Source: an uncultured Flavonifractor sp.
GTDB lineage: Bacteria > Bacillota > Clostridia > Oscillospirales > Oscillospiraceae
Direction of reading: 5' to 3'
Assembly (NCBI GenBank): GCA_947346365.1
Contig: CANAAV010000009.1
Span: 1-64,000, forward strand
DNA length: 64,000 nucleotides
This document shows, piece by piece, positions 8,451 to 22,364 of the stretch. The notes beneath the pieces are model-generated. The model was not told where the DNA came from, ran no database searches, and saw only the letters and a program-made list of their open reading frames with translations. The stretch's first letter is position 1, and every line of letters begins with the position of its first letter. Both the position numbers and the translations under genes were made by a program.

Positions 8451-8939
8451 TTACGTCCGCGGCGCGCCGGACACGGAATCATCCTCCCAGACCCAGTCCT
8501 CTACGTGGACCACGGAGTACTCCCGCCGGGTCTCCCGGATCACCACCCGGCTGATCCCCGCGTTAATGATGAACCGGCGGCACATGGAGCAGGAGGTGGA
8601 GCCGCTGATCAGCTCCCCTGTCGCGGGGTCCTTACAGGCCATGTACAGCGTGGCCCCTATCGTCTCGCTGCGGGCGGCGGAGATAATCGCGTTGGCCTCT
8701 GCGTGCACCGACCGGCACAGCTCATACCGCTCTCCTGAGGGGATTTTCATGGCCTCACGGGCGCAATAGTCCAAATCTACGCAGTTTTTCCGCCCCCTGG
8801 GGGCTCCATTATAGCCCGTTGCAATAATTTCGTCACTTTTGACAATAATTGCCCCATAGCACCGGCGCAGGCAGGTAGAGCGCTCTGCCACCGTCTCGGC
8901 AATATCTAAATAGTAGTTTTCCTTATCAATGCGTCCCAT
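8451..8939 (-). CDS. dCMP deaminase (ComEB-like)
   Basis: The 162-residue zinc-dependent cytidine/deoxycytidylate deaminase converts dCMP to dUMP for thymidylate synthesis. The active site motif HAEANAI and the second zinc motif CSMC are both present, as is the family N-terminus (YYLDIAETVAERS). ATG at 8939 is preferred over the longer upstream reading because GGGGAG sits 9 nt upstream of it. The gene is alone, between convergent merR and divergent pycA. Confidence 0.9.
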   Translation of the reverse strand: MGRIDKENYYLDIAETVAERSTCLRRCYGAIIVKSDEIIATGYNGAPRGRKNCVDLDYCAREAMKIPSGERYELCRSVHAEANAIISAARSETIGATLYMACKDPATGELISGSTSCSMCRRFIINAGISRVVIRETRREYSVVHVEDWVWEDDSVSGAPRT

Positions 8940-9112
8940 CACGCTCACGCTCCCCTGTCCTTTTTCAACAGTATACCGGTTTTTTCTCCCCTGCGCAAGG
9001 CTTTCGCCTCCCTTTTGCCCCATCAAAGGCCATACTTTGGCCAAACCCTCCCCGCCTTTGGGCGGCGCTTTCTGTACGGAGCGCCAAGAAATGCAATTTC
9101 GCCGGAAAACGA

Positions 9113-9141
9113 TTGCAAAAACGCAGTGGTTCCTCTATAAT
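9113..9141 (+). promoter_or_regulatory. pycA promoter
   Basis: TTGCAA (9113-9118), 17-bp spacer, TATAAT (9136-9141); the start codon is about 55 nt further on. Confidence 0.75.
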
Positions 9142-9195
9142 AAAATCATCTGAAAACCATTGGCGCCCGACAGTGAAAGGAAGGATGCAGCAGAC

Positions 9196-12624
<3,429 letters not shown>

Positions 12625-12640
12625 GCCTGCTTCATTAAAA

Positions 12641-12687
12641 AAGTCCCGGCGGAAGTTTTAAACATGACTTCCGCCGGGGCTTTTCTG
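12641..12687. terminator. Bidirectional terminator pycA / DHHW gene
   Basis: A 12-bp stem (12645-12656 with 12667-12678) is followed by CTTTTCT on the plus strand and by a run of six T on the minus strand, so it can serve both convergent transcripts. Confidence 0.8.
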
Positions 12688-12703
12688 AATGGTGGAAACG
12701 CGC

Positions 12704-13837
12704 TCACCGCCCCAGCCAGACCAAGTTGCTGTCGGTGACAAAGTTGGGCACGCTGTAGAGCACAACCGCCGCGTCGATGCCGTGTTCCTGAATATATTCC
12801 GCCGCCGAGAGCTTGTAATAGCGCAAATCGATCAAATGGATCTCAGAAAAATGGGCGGTCAGGAAGGGAACCAGGGAATCACTGTAGGAATCCCGCACCA
12901 GCAGTAGCTTAGGCCCCTGTGCATTGGGGCCGTACACCACCCCCAGAGACTGCTGTCCCCCCAGGAACATGGCATATTTGTCCTTGCGCGCTAAATAGGA
13001 TTCATCGTAGAGCTGCCGGGACTCCTCCACCGGATTGCCGTTCTGGTCATAGGTGTGGGAGATCACACGGGTGCCCTGCTCCGGCACATAGACGTCGATG
13101 CAGTCGGGCAGCACCCAGCGCACGCCGGAGCTGGAGAACACCGTGCCATAGAAATTCTCGCTGACGGTGGTCTTTACATACTGGGACAGCGGGACCGGCT
13201 CCAGCCCCATGGCCCCGGCCAGGGCGGCATACCCATAATAGGCCCCCAAGCTGGTCCAGTGGTGGTCCGTGCGGTAAAAGACCGCCTCGTCCCGGTGCTC
13301 CCAGAGCTGAGGGTAGGTGTCATACCACCGGGCGGACGTAGACTGCCGGGCCTGGTCCAAAAGTGCGCTCTGGCTGGCGTTGGGGGCTCCCGCGGGAAGC
13401 CGGTCCGCCCAAATGCACGCCTGCGTGGGAATTAAAGAGAAGTAGACGGGAATATCCATATTTTCCACAAACTTGTTCACATAATTTAAATTGTCCGCCA
13501 CCCGCTTCTCATCGGGCGTTTCAAACCGGGTAATCAGCGTGCCGCCGCTGCAAAAATAGACCCCATTGTTCTCCCGCTTGCCCAGCAGAAGCTCGGCGGC
13601 AGATTTCATCGCTACCCAGCCGTCCCGGCCCACAAACTGGTCGGTGACATAGGTCTCAAATTTGGCCATAAACTCCCCGCTTATCAGGCTTTTGGCGCTC
13701 AGCGCCGGCAGCTGGGCCAGCTCCCGGTTTTCCAGCTCGGAGTAAAGCCGGTCGGGGGCGGCGGCGTTCGCCGCCATGAAAAAAAGCAGAAAGGCACAAA
13801 ACAGGGCAGAGATAAACATACAATAGCGTTTCGTCAT
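12704..13837 (-). CDS. DHHW-family secreted O-acyl-transfer partner (AlgX/AlgJ-like)
   Basis: The 377-residue protein has an N-terminal signal anchor (about 8-27) and a SGNH-hydrolase-like extracellular domain. The diagnostic DHHW motif occurs in YRTDHHWTSLGAYYGY, and VRDSYSDSL supplies a serine in a typical position near the C-terminal half. Such proteins transfer acyl groups received from an MBOAT partner to surface polysaccharide. ATG 13837 is preferred because GGAGG lies 7 nt before it; an upstream TTG would overlap the previous stop. It starts 14 bp after the MBOAT gene, so the two form an operon. Confidence 0.88.
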   Translation of the reverse strand: MTKRYCMFISALFCAFLLFFMAANAAAPDRLYSELENRELAQLPALSAKSLISGEFMAKFETYVTDQFVGRDGWVAMKSAAELLLGKRENNGVYFCSGGTLITRFETPDEKRVADNLNYVNKFVENMDIPVYFSLIPTQACIWADRLPAGAPNASQSALLDQARQSTSARWYDTYPQLWEHRDEAVFYRTDHHWTSLGAYYGYAALAGAMGLEPVPLSQYVKTTVSENFYGTVFSSSGVRWVLPDCIDVYVPEQGTRVISHTYDQNGNPVEESRQLYDESYLARKDKYAMFLGGQQSLGVVYGPNAQGPKLLLVRDSYSDSLVPFLTAHFSEIHLIDLRYYKLSAAEYIQEHGIDAAVVLYSVPNFVTDSNLVWLGR

Positions 13838-13851
13838 GGTGATGCCTCCAA

Positions 13852-15255
13852 TCAAAAGCGGAAGTAGAGGAAGGGATTATAGGTCGCGTCCACCAGGTAC
13901 GCGGTAGAGCAGATCAGCCCCGCCAGCAGCAGAAATGGCAGCAGAACCTTCATGGGGCGCTCCGGAAGGCGTTTCCACAGCGCGGCGGCCAGGGGGGTGG
14001 AGGCCACGGCGGCAATCGCCAGTATGGGCAGGTAGCTGAAAAAATAATATTCCACGGCGCCGCCGGTCAGCCCGCCTTCCGCCCCGCCGAACATCGCCTT
14101 GAGATAGATCCCCAGACGGCCCAGGTCCTCCACTGCAAAAATGGCCCAGCTGACAACCACCAGCAGCAGGGTGTAAACCCGCCGCACAACGCTGGGCGCC
14201 CGCTCCAGCCAGCGCAGCAAAAAGGCCTTTTCCAGGATCAGCAAAACCGCAAAGTAGAGGCCCCACAGCAGGAAGTTCCAACTGGCGCCGTGCCAAATCC
14301 CCGTGGCGGCCCAGACGGCCAGCAGGTTGAAAAACAGCCGGGGACGGCTGACCCGGTTGCCCCCCATGGGGATATACATATATTCCCGAAACCAGGTGCC
14401 CAAAGAGATATGCCACCGCCGCCAAAACTCGGTGATGGAGCGAGAGATATAGGGGTAGTCAAAATTCCGCATGAACTCGAAGCCCAGCATCCGCCCCAGG
14501 CCCACCGCCATGTCGGAGTATCCGGAAAAGTCAAAATAAATCTGAAAGGAGAAGGCGGCGGCACCCAGCCAAGCCCCGGCGGTGGTCAGTTCCCCCGCAG
14601 GCACGGCTTTCCACGCATCCCACAGCATTCCGATGTTGTTGGCCAGCAGCACCTTTTTGGCAAGGCCCACCACAAATATCTGCACCCCGGAGGCAAACTG
14701 CTCCACCGTATGGGTCCGGCTGTCGATCTGATCCCCTAAATCCTTATATTTAATGATGGGCCCGGCGATCAGCTGGGGAAACAGGGTGACGAAGGTGCCG
14801 AAATTGACGATGCTCTTCTGCACCCTGGCATTCCCACGGTACACGTCAATGGTATAGCTCATGGTCTGGAAGGTGTAAAAGGAGATGCCGATGGGCAGGC
14901 GCAGGCCCAGCTTGGGCATGAACCCCAGTCCCGCCGCCGCCAGGCTGCCGGCGACGAAGTCCCAGTATTTGAAAAAAAACAGCAGCGCCAGGTTAAACAC
15001 CACTGAGGAGGCCACCGCCAGCCGGGCCCCTTTGTCATTGTTCCGGCTTTTATACCGCTCCACCAGCATTCCGTGGGTGTAGTCGATTGCGATGGACGCG
15101 AACATAATGAGGATATACACCGGCTCTCCCCAGGCGTAAAAAATTAAATTCAGCACAAGAAGCACCCCGTTGCGCCAGCGCAGCGGGGCAATATAGTAGG
15201 CAAACAACACGATAGGGAGATAGAGAAACAAAAAATACAGGCTGGAAAAGACCAC
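13852..15255 (-). CDS. MBOAT O-acyltransferase (AlgI/DltB-like)
   Basis: The 467-residue polytopic membrane protein moves acyl groups (usually acetyl) across the membrane for O-acylation of an exported polymer. MBOAT signatures are visible: EFWRRWHISLGTWFREYMYIPMGG and the conserved WHGASWNFLLWG histidine. About 11 hydrophobic segments can be followed. It begins at a GTG (15255) behind AAGGTGA. The DHHW gene directly downstream completes the usual AlgI-AlgJ/X type pair. The polymer modified is unknown; no glycosyltransferases are adjacent. Confidence 0.93.
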   Translation of the reverse strand: MVFSSLYFLFLYLPIVLFAYYIAPLRWRNGVLLVLNLIFYAWGEPVYILIMFASIAIDYTHGMLVERYKSRNNDKGARLAVASSVVFNLALLFFFKYWDFVAGSLAAAGLGFMPKLGLRLPIGISFYTFQTMSYTIDVYRGNARVQKSIVNFGTFVTLFPQLIAGPIIKYKDLGDQIDSRTHTVEQFASGVQIFVVGLAKKVLLANNIGMLWDAWKAVPAGELTTAGAWLGAAAFSFQIYFDFSGYSDMAVGLGRMLGFEFMRNFDYPYISRSITEFWRRWHISLGTWFREYMYIPMGGNRVSRPRLFFNLLAVWAATGIWHGASWNFLLWGLYFAVLLILEKAFLLRWLERAPSVVRRVYTLLLVVVSWAIFAVEDLGRLGIYLKAMFGGAEGGLTGGAVEYYFFSYLPILAIAAVASTPLAAALWKRLPERPMKVLLPFLLLAGLICSTAYLVDATYNPFLYFRF

Positions 15256-15282
15256 TGCGTCACCTTCTACTCTTCTGTTTAG

Positions 15283-15317
15283 AAAAAATCCGCCCGGCAG
15301 CGGGCCCGCCGGGCGGA
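15283..15317 (-). terminator. Rho-independent terminator of the DUF4358 gene
   Basis: A 10-bp stem TCCGCCCGGC (15289-15298 with 15308-15317), followed on the minus strand by six T, lies between the repeat element and the MBOAT gene. Confidence 0.75.
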
Positions 15318-15339
15318 CAGGAAATCCGGTTCACCATGC

Positions 15340-15505
15340 CTAGACCTTGTTTGAAAAATGGGAACACGCCCAAGGGCGAGGAATTTTTTCGGCTGGCAAA
15401 CGGTTTTGACGCAGGAATCCTGACGGATTTCAAGGAAAAATCACGCTGTCCAGACGGAAAAAGGCCCGTCATTTGGACGTGTAACCATTTTCAAATAAGA
15501 CCTAG
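15340..15505. repeat. MITE-like palindromic element, copy 2
   Basis: The element occupies 15344-15501 (158 bp) and is bounded on both sides by CTAG (15340-15343 and 15502-15505), either a target duplication or part of the recognition palindrome. Left end ACCTTGTTTGAAAA, right end complement GTCTTATTTGAAAA. It is the copy most similar to 1-159, and sits in the 3' region of the DUF4358 gene on the minus strand. Confidence 0.85.
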
Positions 15506-15527
15506 TTCCGATTATACCCGATTTCCC

Positions 15528-16247
15528 TCAATTTGTACAGTCATTGAAAATCTGTACCAGCTGGTCAGCCTCGTAGCTGACAGCAAACAGCAGGTAGTCC
15601 CCGTTGGTAACCAGCTTATAATTCTCCACCAGCTCCAGCTGCTCCGGCAGGTAAGAGGACCACTGCGCCTGTAAATCCGCTTGGCGCTGCTCCACCCCGG
15701 CCCTTACCGCGTCCATGCGCCCTTCCTTTACCCGGGCAATGAAAATCTCTGTGGCCTGGACGTTCATCAAGGGGACTTTTCCAATGTAATCCTCCAGGTC
15801 CCCGCTGTCAATGCCATAGAGCGCGGTGAGAACCTCGCTGTCCATGTCCATAAAAGAGGGCAGCTCCACTTCGGCCTCAATGCGGTCCCACACGGCCTGC
15901 ACCACACCGGCCGGTTCCTCCGGAAGGGCGGGGGTGGGGGTGCTGTTCCCATCTGCGGGCGTAGGCGCGGGGGCCGGGTCCTTGGTAGGCTGAGGCTTAG
16001 GGGCGGGCGCGATGGACTCCGGCGGATTCTGCCCCTGCACATCGCTTCCCCCGGCAGGGGTCTCAACCGCCGCGGGGGGAAGCGTGGGCACAGGCGTGCT
16101 CTCCGGCTCTACCGTCTCCACCGGCGCGGGCGTGCCGGACTGGGGCGGAAGGCTGGGCGTGCCCCCGCCGTTCTGTCCGCCGCACCCGGACAGAACGCTG
16201 AGCGTCAGGGCCCCGGTCAGAAACAGGGCGTAAAAATGTCGGTTCAT
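15528..16247 (-). CDS. DUF4358-like lipoprotein
   Basis: The 239-residue protein has a lipoprotein signal (LSVLSGC, Cys at about residue 22). A long Pro/Thr/Ala-rich spacer (about 25-115) would carry the globular domain through the cell wall. The C-terminal domain (about 120-239) has DMDSEVLTALYGID followed by a helix-rich section ending in an aromatic LLFAVSYEAD, resembling DUF4358. Function unknown. ATG 16247 is chosen because AAGGAG lies 7 nt upstream. It is monocistronic, ending at repeat copy 2 and a terminator. Confidence 0.75.
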   Translation of the reverse strand: MNRHFYALFLTGALTLSVLSGCGGQNGGGTPSLPPQSGTPAPVETVEPESTPVPTLPPAAVETPAGGSDVQGQNPPESIAPAPKPQPTKDPAPAPTPADGNSTPTPALPEEPAGVVQAVWDRIEAEVELPSFMDMDSEVLTALYGIDSGDLEDYIGKVPLMNVQATEIFIARVKEGRMDAVRAGVEQRQADLQAQWSSYLPEQLELVENYKLVTNGDYLLFAVSYEADQLVQIFNDCTN

Positions 16248-18188
<1,941 letters not shown>

Positions 18189-18237
18189 GTCCCTGCGCGT
18201 AAAAGCGCCTGAAGCAGTTATTTTGAAAATCAAAGAG

Positions 18238-18267
18238 GAAAGGAGCAGAGCACGCTCTGCTCCTTTC
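18238..18267 (+). terminator. Intercistronic hairpin glpK / glpA-like gene
   Basis: A 14-bp perfect stem (18238-18251 with 18254-18267) with a minimal loop is followed only by TTCC. It may attenuate or stabilise the transcript so that glpK is made in excess of the downstream genes. Confidence 0.5.
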
Positions 18268-18296
18268 TTCCGAGCAAAAGGAGAGGACCGACGAGA

Positions 18297-19736
18297 ATGT
18301 ATGACGTAATCATCATTGGGGCCGGCGTATCCGGCAGCTCCAGCGCCCGTGAGCTGTCCCGGTATAAGGCCCGTGTCTGCGTATTGGAAAAAGCGGAGGA
18401 TGTATGCTGCGGCACCTCGAAGGCCAACAGCGCTATCGTCCATGCCGGTTATGACGCCGCCAACGGCTCGCTGATGGCCAAGCTCAACGTTCAGGGCAAT
18501 GAGATGATGGAGGAGCTCTCCCGTGAGCTGGACTTTTCCTTCAACCGCTGCGGCTCCCTGGTGGTGTGTATTGACAAGGATTCTCTGCCCGATTTGAAGG
18601 CGCTGTACGAGCGGGGCGTGAAAAACGGCGTAAAAGATATGCAGCTTATTCTGGACCGGGACGAGATCTTTAAGCTGGAGCCCAACCTGTCCGACGAGGT
18701 CGTGGGCGTTCTTTACGCTCCCACTGCCGGCATTGTGTGCCCCTTCGGCATGAATATCGCCATGGCGGAAAACGCCAACGCCAACGGCGTGGAATTTAAA
18801 TTCGACACCGAGGTCACCGGCCTGCGCCCCATTGAGGGCGGCTGGGAGATCGAAACCAACAACGGAACCTATCAGACCCGCTGTGTGGTCAACGCCGCGG
18901 GGGTTTACTCCGACAAGTTCCACAATATGGTCAGCGAAAAGAAAATTCACATCACCCCCCGCCGGGGGGACTACTGCCTGCTGGATAAAAAGGCCGGCAA
19001 GCATGTCAAGCACACCATTTTCGCCCTGCCCAGCAAATACGGCAAGGGCGTGCTGGTGTCCCCCACCGTCCACGGCAACCTGCTGGTGGGCCCCACCGCC
19101 ATCGACATTGAGGACAAGGAGGCCACTGCCACTACCCGCGCCGGTCTGGACGAGCTGATCGAAAAGGCGGGGCTCAACGTGAAAAATCTGCCCATGCGCC
19201 AGGTCATTACCTCATTCGCCGGCCTGCGGGCCCACGAGGACGGCCATGAGTTTATCATCGGCGAGGTGCCCGGTGCCCCCGGCTTTGTGGACTGCGCCGC
19301 CATTGAGTCCCCCGGCCTCACCAGCGCCCCCGCTATCGGCAAAATGGTCGCGGGCATTGTCAGGGATCTGCTGGACCTGGAGGAAAATCCCGATTTCAAT
19401 GGCACACGCAAGGGAATTCTGGACCCGGACACCCTTTCTACCGAGGAGTACAACGAGCTCATTAAGAAAAATCCCGCCTACGGCAATATTATCTGCCGCT
19501 GTGAAATGGTCACCGAGGGAGAGATTCTCGACGCGATCCACCGCCCCCTGGGGGCCAAGTCCCTGGACAGCGTCAAGCGGCGCACCCGCGCCGGCATGGG
19601 CCGGTGCCAGTCCGGCTTCTGCTCGCCCAGAGTGATGGAGATTCTAGCCCGCGAGCTGAACATGGGTATGCTGGATATCACCAAATCCGGCGGGTCCTCC
19701 AAGCTGGCGGTTGGCACCAATAAGGACCGGATTTAA
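18297..19736 (+). CDS. GlpA-like FAD glycerol-3-phosphate dehydrogenase with [2Fe-2S] domain
   Basis: The 479-residue protein has an N-terminal FAD-binding Rossmann motif (DVIIIGAGVSGSSSARELSRY) and a DAO-type catalytic domain to about residue 370. A BFD-like [2Fe-2S] region follows with CRCEMVTEGEI, then CQSGFCSPRV, giving the four cysteines. This is the GlpA-type arrangement that oxidises glycerol-3-phosphate to dihydroxyacetone phosphate. Its place after glpK supports that role, though related L-2-hydroxyglutarate-type oxidases are similar. RBS is AAGGAG/GAGGA upstream of ATG 18297. Confidence 0.88.
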   Translation: MYDVIIIGAGVSGSSSARELSRYKARVCVLEKAEDVCCGTSKANSAIVHAGYDAANGSLMAKLNVQGNEMMEELSRELDFSFNRCGSLVVCIDKDSLPDLKALYERGVKNGVKDMQLILDRDEIFKLEPNLSDEVVGVLYAPTAGIVCPFGMNIAMAENANANGVEFKFDTEVTGLRPIEGGWEIETNNGTYQTRCVVNAAGVYSDKFHNMVSEKKIHITPRRGDYCLLDKKAGKHVKHTIFALPSKYGKGVLVSPTVHGNLLVGPTAIDIEDKEATATTRAGLDELIEKAGLNVKNLPMRQVITSFAGLRAHEDGHEFIIGEVPGAPGFVDCAAIESPGLTSAPAIGKMVAGIVRDLLDLEENPDFNGTRKGILDPDTLSTEEYNELIKKNPAYGNIICRCEMVTEGEILDAIHRPLGAKSLDSVKRRTRAGMGRCQSGFCSPRVMEILARELNMGMLDITKSGGSSKLAVGTNKDRI

Positions 19737-19753
19737 AGGAGGGAGTGACGCAG

Positions 19754-21019
19754 ATGAAATCCTATGACATCGTAATCATCGGCGGCGGCCCCGCCGGTCT
19801 GGCCGCGGCCATCGCCGCGAAAAAGGAGGGCGTGGACAGCATCCTCATTCTCGAGCGGGACAAGGAGCTGGGCGGCATTCTGAACCAGTGCATCCACAAC
19901 GGCTTCGGCCTGCACACCTTTAAGGAGGAGCTCACCGGCCCCGAATATGCCGCGCGCTTTATCGACCAGGCGGCGGAGCTTGGAATTGAATATAAGCTGC
20001 GCACCATGGTAACCAATATCAGCCCCGACAAAGTGGTCACCGCCCTGAACCGGGAGGAAGGGCTCTTTTCCATCCAGGCCAAGGCCGTGGTGCTGTCCAT
20101 GGGCTGCCGGGAACGGTCCCGGGGCGCGCTGAATATCCCCGGCTACCGTCCGGCGGGCATCTTTTCCGCCGGCACCGCCCAGCGGCTGGTCAACATGGAG
20201 GGCTATATGCCCGGCCGTGAAGTGGTCATCCTGGGCTCCGGCGACATCGGTCTGATTATGGCCCGCCGCATGACCCTGGAGGGGGCCAAGGTCAAGGTGG
20301 TCGCCGAGCTGATGCCCTATTCCGGCGGTCTGAAGCGGAATATTGTCCAGTGCCTGGACGACTACGGCATTCCCCTGAAGCTCAGTCACACCGTAGTGGA
20401 AATTCGTGGCAAGGAGCGGGTGGAGGGCGTCACCCTGGCTCAGGTAGACGGCAAGGGCAAGCCCATCCCCGGCACCGAGGAGGATTATGACTGCGATACG
20501 CTTCTGCTCTCCGTAGGTCTGATCCCGGAAAATGAGCTGTCCGGCGACATGGGCGTGGAAATGAATCCCGTCACCTCCGGCCCTAAGGTTGACGAGCGCA
20601 TGCAGACCAATATTGAGGGCGTTTTTGCCTGCGGCAACGTGCTGCACGTCCACGACCTGGTGGACTTCGTATCGGAAGAGGCCGCCGCCGCCGGGCGCAA
20701 CGCCGCCCGGTACGTCAAGGGCGGCGAGAATCAGAGCACCGGCCAGGTGATTGCCCTCAATCCCGTCAACGGCGTACGCTACACCGTCCCCTGCACCATC
20801 GACCCGGCAAAGATGGACGACGAGCAGGTCGTCCGCTTCCGGGTGGGCAGCGTCTTTAAAAACTGCTTCATCGGCGTGTACTTTGACGATGAGCGGGTAC
20901 AGCACCGCAAGCGTCAGGTCATGGCCCCCGGCGAGATGGAGGAAGTCAAGCTGGAGAAGGCCAAGCTGCTGGAGCGGCCGGGATTGAAAACCATCACCAT
21001 CCAGGTGGAGGAGGCGTAA
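19754..21019 (+). CDS. FAD/NAD(P)-binding oxidoreductase of the glycerol-3-phosphate module
   Basis: The 421-residue protein contains two dinucleotide-binding motifs: IVIIGGGPAGLAAAIAA at the N-terminus for FAD and VVILGSGDIGLIMARRM near residue 160 for NAD(P)H. This is the pyridine-nucleotide-disulfide oxidoreductase fold, but without a redox-active CxxxxC pair in the usual place. In Clostridia this gene sits between the GlpA-like dehydrogenase and DUF1667, and probably passes electrons to NAD(P) or another carrier. ATG 19754 is chosen because GGAGGG (19738-19743) is 10 nt upstream; a GTG at 19745 is too close. Confidence 0.87.
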   Translation: MKSYDIVIIGGGPAGLAAAIAAKKEGVDSILILERDKELGGILNQCIHNGFGLHTFKEELTGPEYAARFIDQAAELGIEYKLRTMVTNISPDKVVTALNREEGLFSIQAKAVVLSMGCRERSRGALNIPGYRPAGIFSAGTAQRLVNMEGYMPGREVVILGSGDIGLIMARRMTLEGAKVKVVAELMPYSGGLKRNIVQCLDDYGIPLKLSHTVVEIRGKERVEGVTLAQVDGKGKPIPGTEEDYDCDTLLLSVGLIPENELSGDMGVEMNPVTSGPKVDERMQTNIEGVFACGNVLHVHDLVDFVSEEAAAAGRNAARYVKGGENQSTGQVIALNPVNGVRYTVPCTIDPAKMDDEQVVRFRVGSVFKNCFIGVYFDDERVQHRKRQVMAPGEMEEVKLEKAKLLERPGLKTITIQVEEA

Positions 21020-21023
21020 GACC

Positions 21024-21395
21024 ATGGAAAAAAGAGAACTCATCTGTATTGGCTGCCCCATGGGCTGCCCGGTGACGGTGGAGCTGGACGGCGGCGAGAT
21101 CGCCAGCGTCACCGGCTACACCTGTAAGCGTGGGGACGTATATGCCCGCAAGGAGGTCACCAACCCCACCCGTATCGTCACCTCCACCGTAAAAGTGGCG
21201 GGCGGCACGGCGGATATGGTGTCCGTCAAAACCCGGGACGACGTACCCAAGGGGAAAATCTTTGAATGCGTCCAAGCCCTCAAGGGCGTCACCATCCAGG
21301 CCCCCGTCCACATCGGGGACGTAGTGGTCGCGAATGTGGCCGGCACTGGCGTGGACATTATTGCCACCAAAGGCGTAGAGGCGGCTTCTGCCTGA
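21024..21395 (+). CDS. DUF1667 protein
   Basis: The 123-residue protein starts with a dense cysteine cluster (CIGCPMGCPV, then YTCKRG at about 32), suggesting an Fe-S or metal site, followed by a small beta-rich domain. DUF1667 genes are characteristically the last gene of clostridial glycerol-3-phosphate oxidation operons. Here it begins 4 bp after the flavoprotein with GGAGG overlapping the previous gene's end. It may be the electron-transfer subunit, analogous to GlpC but unrelated in size; this is inference. Confidence 0.88.
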   Translation: MEKRELICIGCPMGCPVTVELDGGEIASVTGYTCKRGDVYARKEVTNPTRIVTSTVKVAGGTADMVSVKTRDDVPKGKIFECVQALKGVTIQAPVHIGDVVVANVAGTGVDIIATKGVEAASA

Positions 21396-21457
21396 GATGT
21401 ACCGCCGGACAGAGGGAGCCGGCGGCTGGAGGCATTCCAATCCAACCAAATATTTTC

Positions 21458-21493
21458 ATCAGGGGCGCTCTCCTTTTGGAGAGCGCCCCTGAT
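21458..21493. terminator. Hairpin between convergent glp operon and tetR
   Basis: A perfect 16-bp stem (21458-21473 with 21478-21493) with a TTTT loop. It has no T-tract, but its position suits both converging transcripts. Confidence 0.6.
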
Positions 21494-21538
21494 AGATGGA
21501 GCGGTGCTTTCTCCAACGCGTATGCCGCTTTGACCCGC

Positions 21539-22180
21539 TCAGGGCTGTACGTCTGGCTGGGTCATCGCGCGCAGCAGCAGGCGGGAGCCGTGCTGCAAAA
21601 ACGTCTCACGGTCCAGCCCTACCGTATCCTGAATGTAACCGCTGCGGTAATAGGCAGCGCGCACCATCCCTGCCAGTCCGGCCCAGAACAGCAAAACGGT
21701 TTCCATCGCAGGCATCTGCGCGCACACCATGCCCTCCTGGCTTCCCCGCTCCAAAAAAGCGGCCAAAACCCCGTCAATCTCCTGGCCTACCCGCAGAATA
21801 TCCGCCACGCCTTTCGGGGCCTCTTCCCCCCTGGCGGCGGGGGTAAGGGCTCCGGTGGCCGCATCATAAGCGGTAGGATTTTCATTGTAGAACCGCACGA
21901 TAGACAGGCATACCGCGTCATAGGCCTCCAGCCAGCTGCTATGGCCTTCGATTGCCTCACAGATCTTCTTTTTCAGTAAGAGCATTCCGCTGAGCAGGAT
22001 GGCGTTGATGATTTCCTCCTTACTCTGAAAATAGACATACAGAGTAGCCTTGCTGTACTCGGCCTCCCGCGCAATGTCGTCCATCGTGGTCTTTTCCGTC
22101 CCTTTCTCCGCAAACAGCCGCTCCGCCGCGGCAAGGATCGAACCCCGGTGAAATTCCGTCAGCGCCTGCTTCTTGCTCAT
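21539..22180 (-). CDS. TetR-family transcriptional repressor
   Basis: The 213-residue protein has the TetR helix-turn-helix at residues about 10-55 (ILAAAERLFAEKGTEKTTMDDIAREAEYSKATLY, read in parts) and a helical ligand domain with an unassigned inducer. ATG 22180 is used; a TTG 12 nt upstream is an alternative. It is divergent from a membrane-protein operon, and a 14-bp palindrome lies on its own -10, so autorepression is likely. Confidence 0.88.
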   Translation of the reverse strand: MSKKQALTEFHRGSILAAAERLFAEKGTEKTTMDDIAREAEYSKATLYVYFQSKEEIINAILLSGMLLLKKKICEAIEGHSSWLEAYDAVCLSIVRFYNENPTAYDAATGALTPAARGEEAPKGVADILRVGQEIDGVLAAFLERGSQEGMVCAQMPAMETVLLFWAGLAGMVRAAYYRSGYIQDTVGLDRETFLQHGSRLLLRAMTQPDVQP

Positions 22181-22221
22181 GACTGATCCCAACCCTTTCT
22201 TTCTAAAACGTCGAGTTTAAT

Positions 22222-22252
22222 AAATGATATCATTTTCTCGCAAATTTTGCAA
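22222..22252 (-). promoter_or_regulatory. tetR promoter with palindromic operator
   Basis: On the minus strand TTGCAA (22247-22252) and TATCAT (22224-22229) are 17 bp apart. The -10 lies inside the perfect palindrome AAATGATATCATTT (22222-22235), a plausible TetR site. The divergent YhhN promoter begins about 70 bp away, so the same operator might influence both. Confidence 0.65.
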
Positions 22253-22305
22253 GCATTTCTCGGAAGTATTTGGAAATCCTTCCCGGGACGCCCGGATTGG
22301 GACGG

Positions 22306-22334
22306 TTGCAAAAAAACGGAAAGGGCAGTATAAT
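22306..22334 (+). promoter_or_regulatory. Promoter of the YhhN/DUF1461 operon
   Basis: TTGCAA (22306-22311), 17-bp spacer, TATAAT (22329-22334). A start near 22341 makes the ATG at 22365 the better initiation codon for the first gene. Confidence 0.75.
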
Positions 22335-22364
22335 ATTAGGAAAATGGAAGGCGTGAGCAAAACC

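Noticed and set aside
15336..15674. 112-codon open frame running through repeat copy 2
   Set aside because: Part of it reads the repeat element and similar peptides arise in the other copies, but the copies have diverged by frame-breaking differences and no RBS is present. It is a property of the repeat, not a gene.
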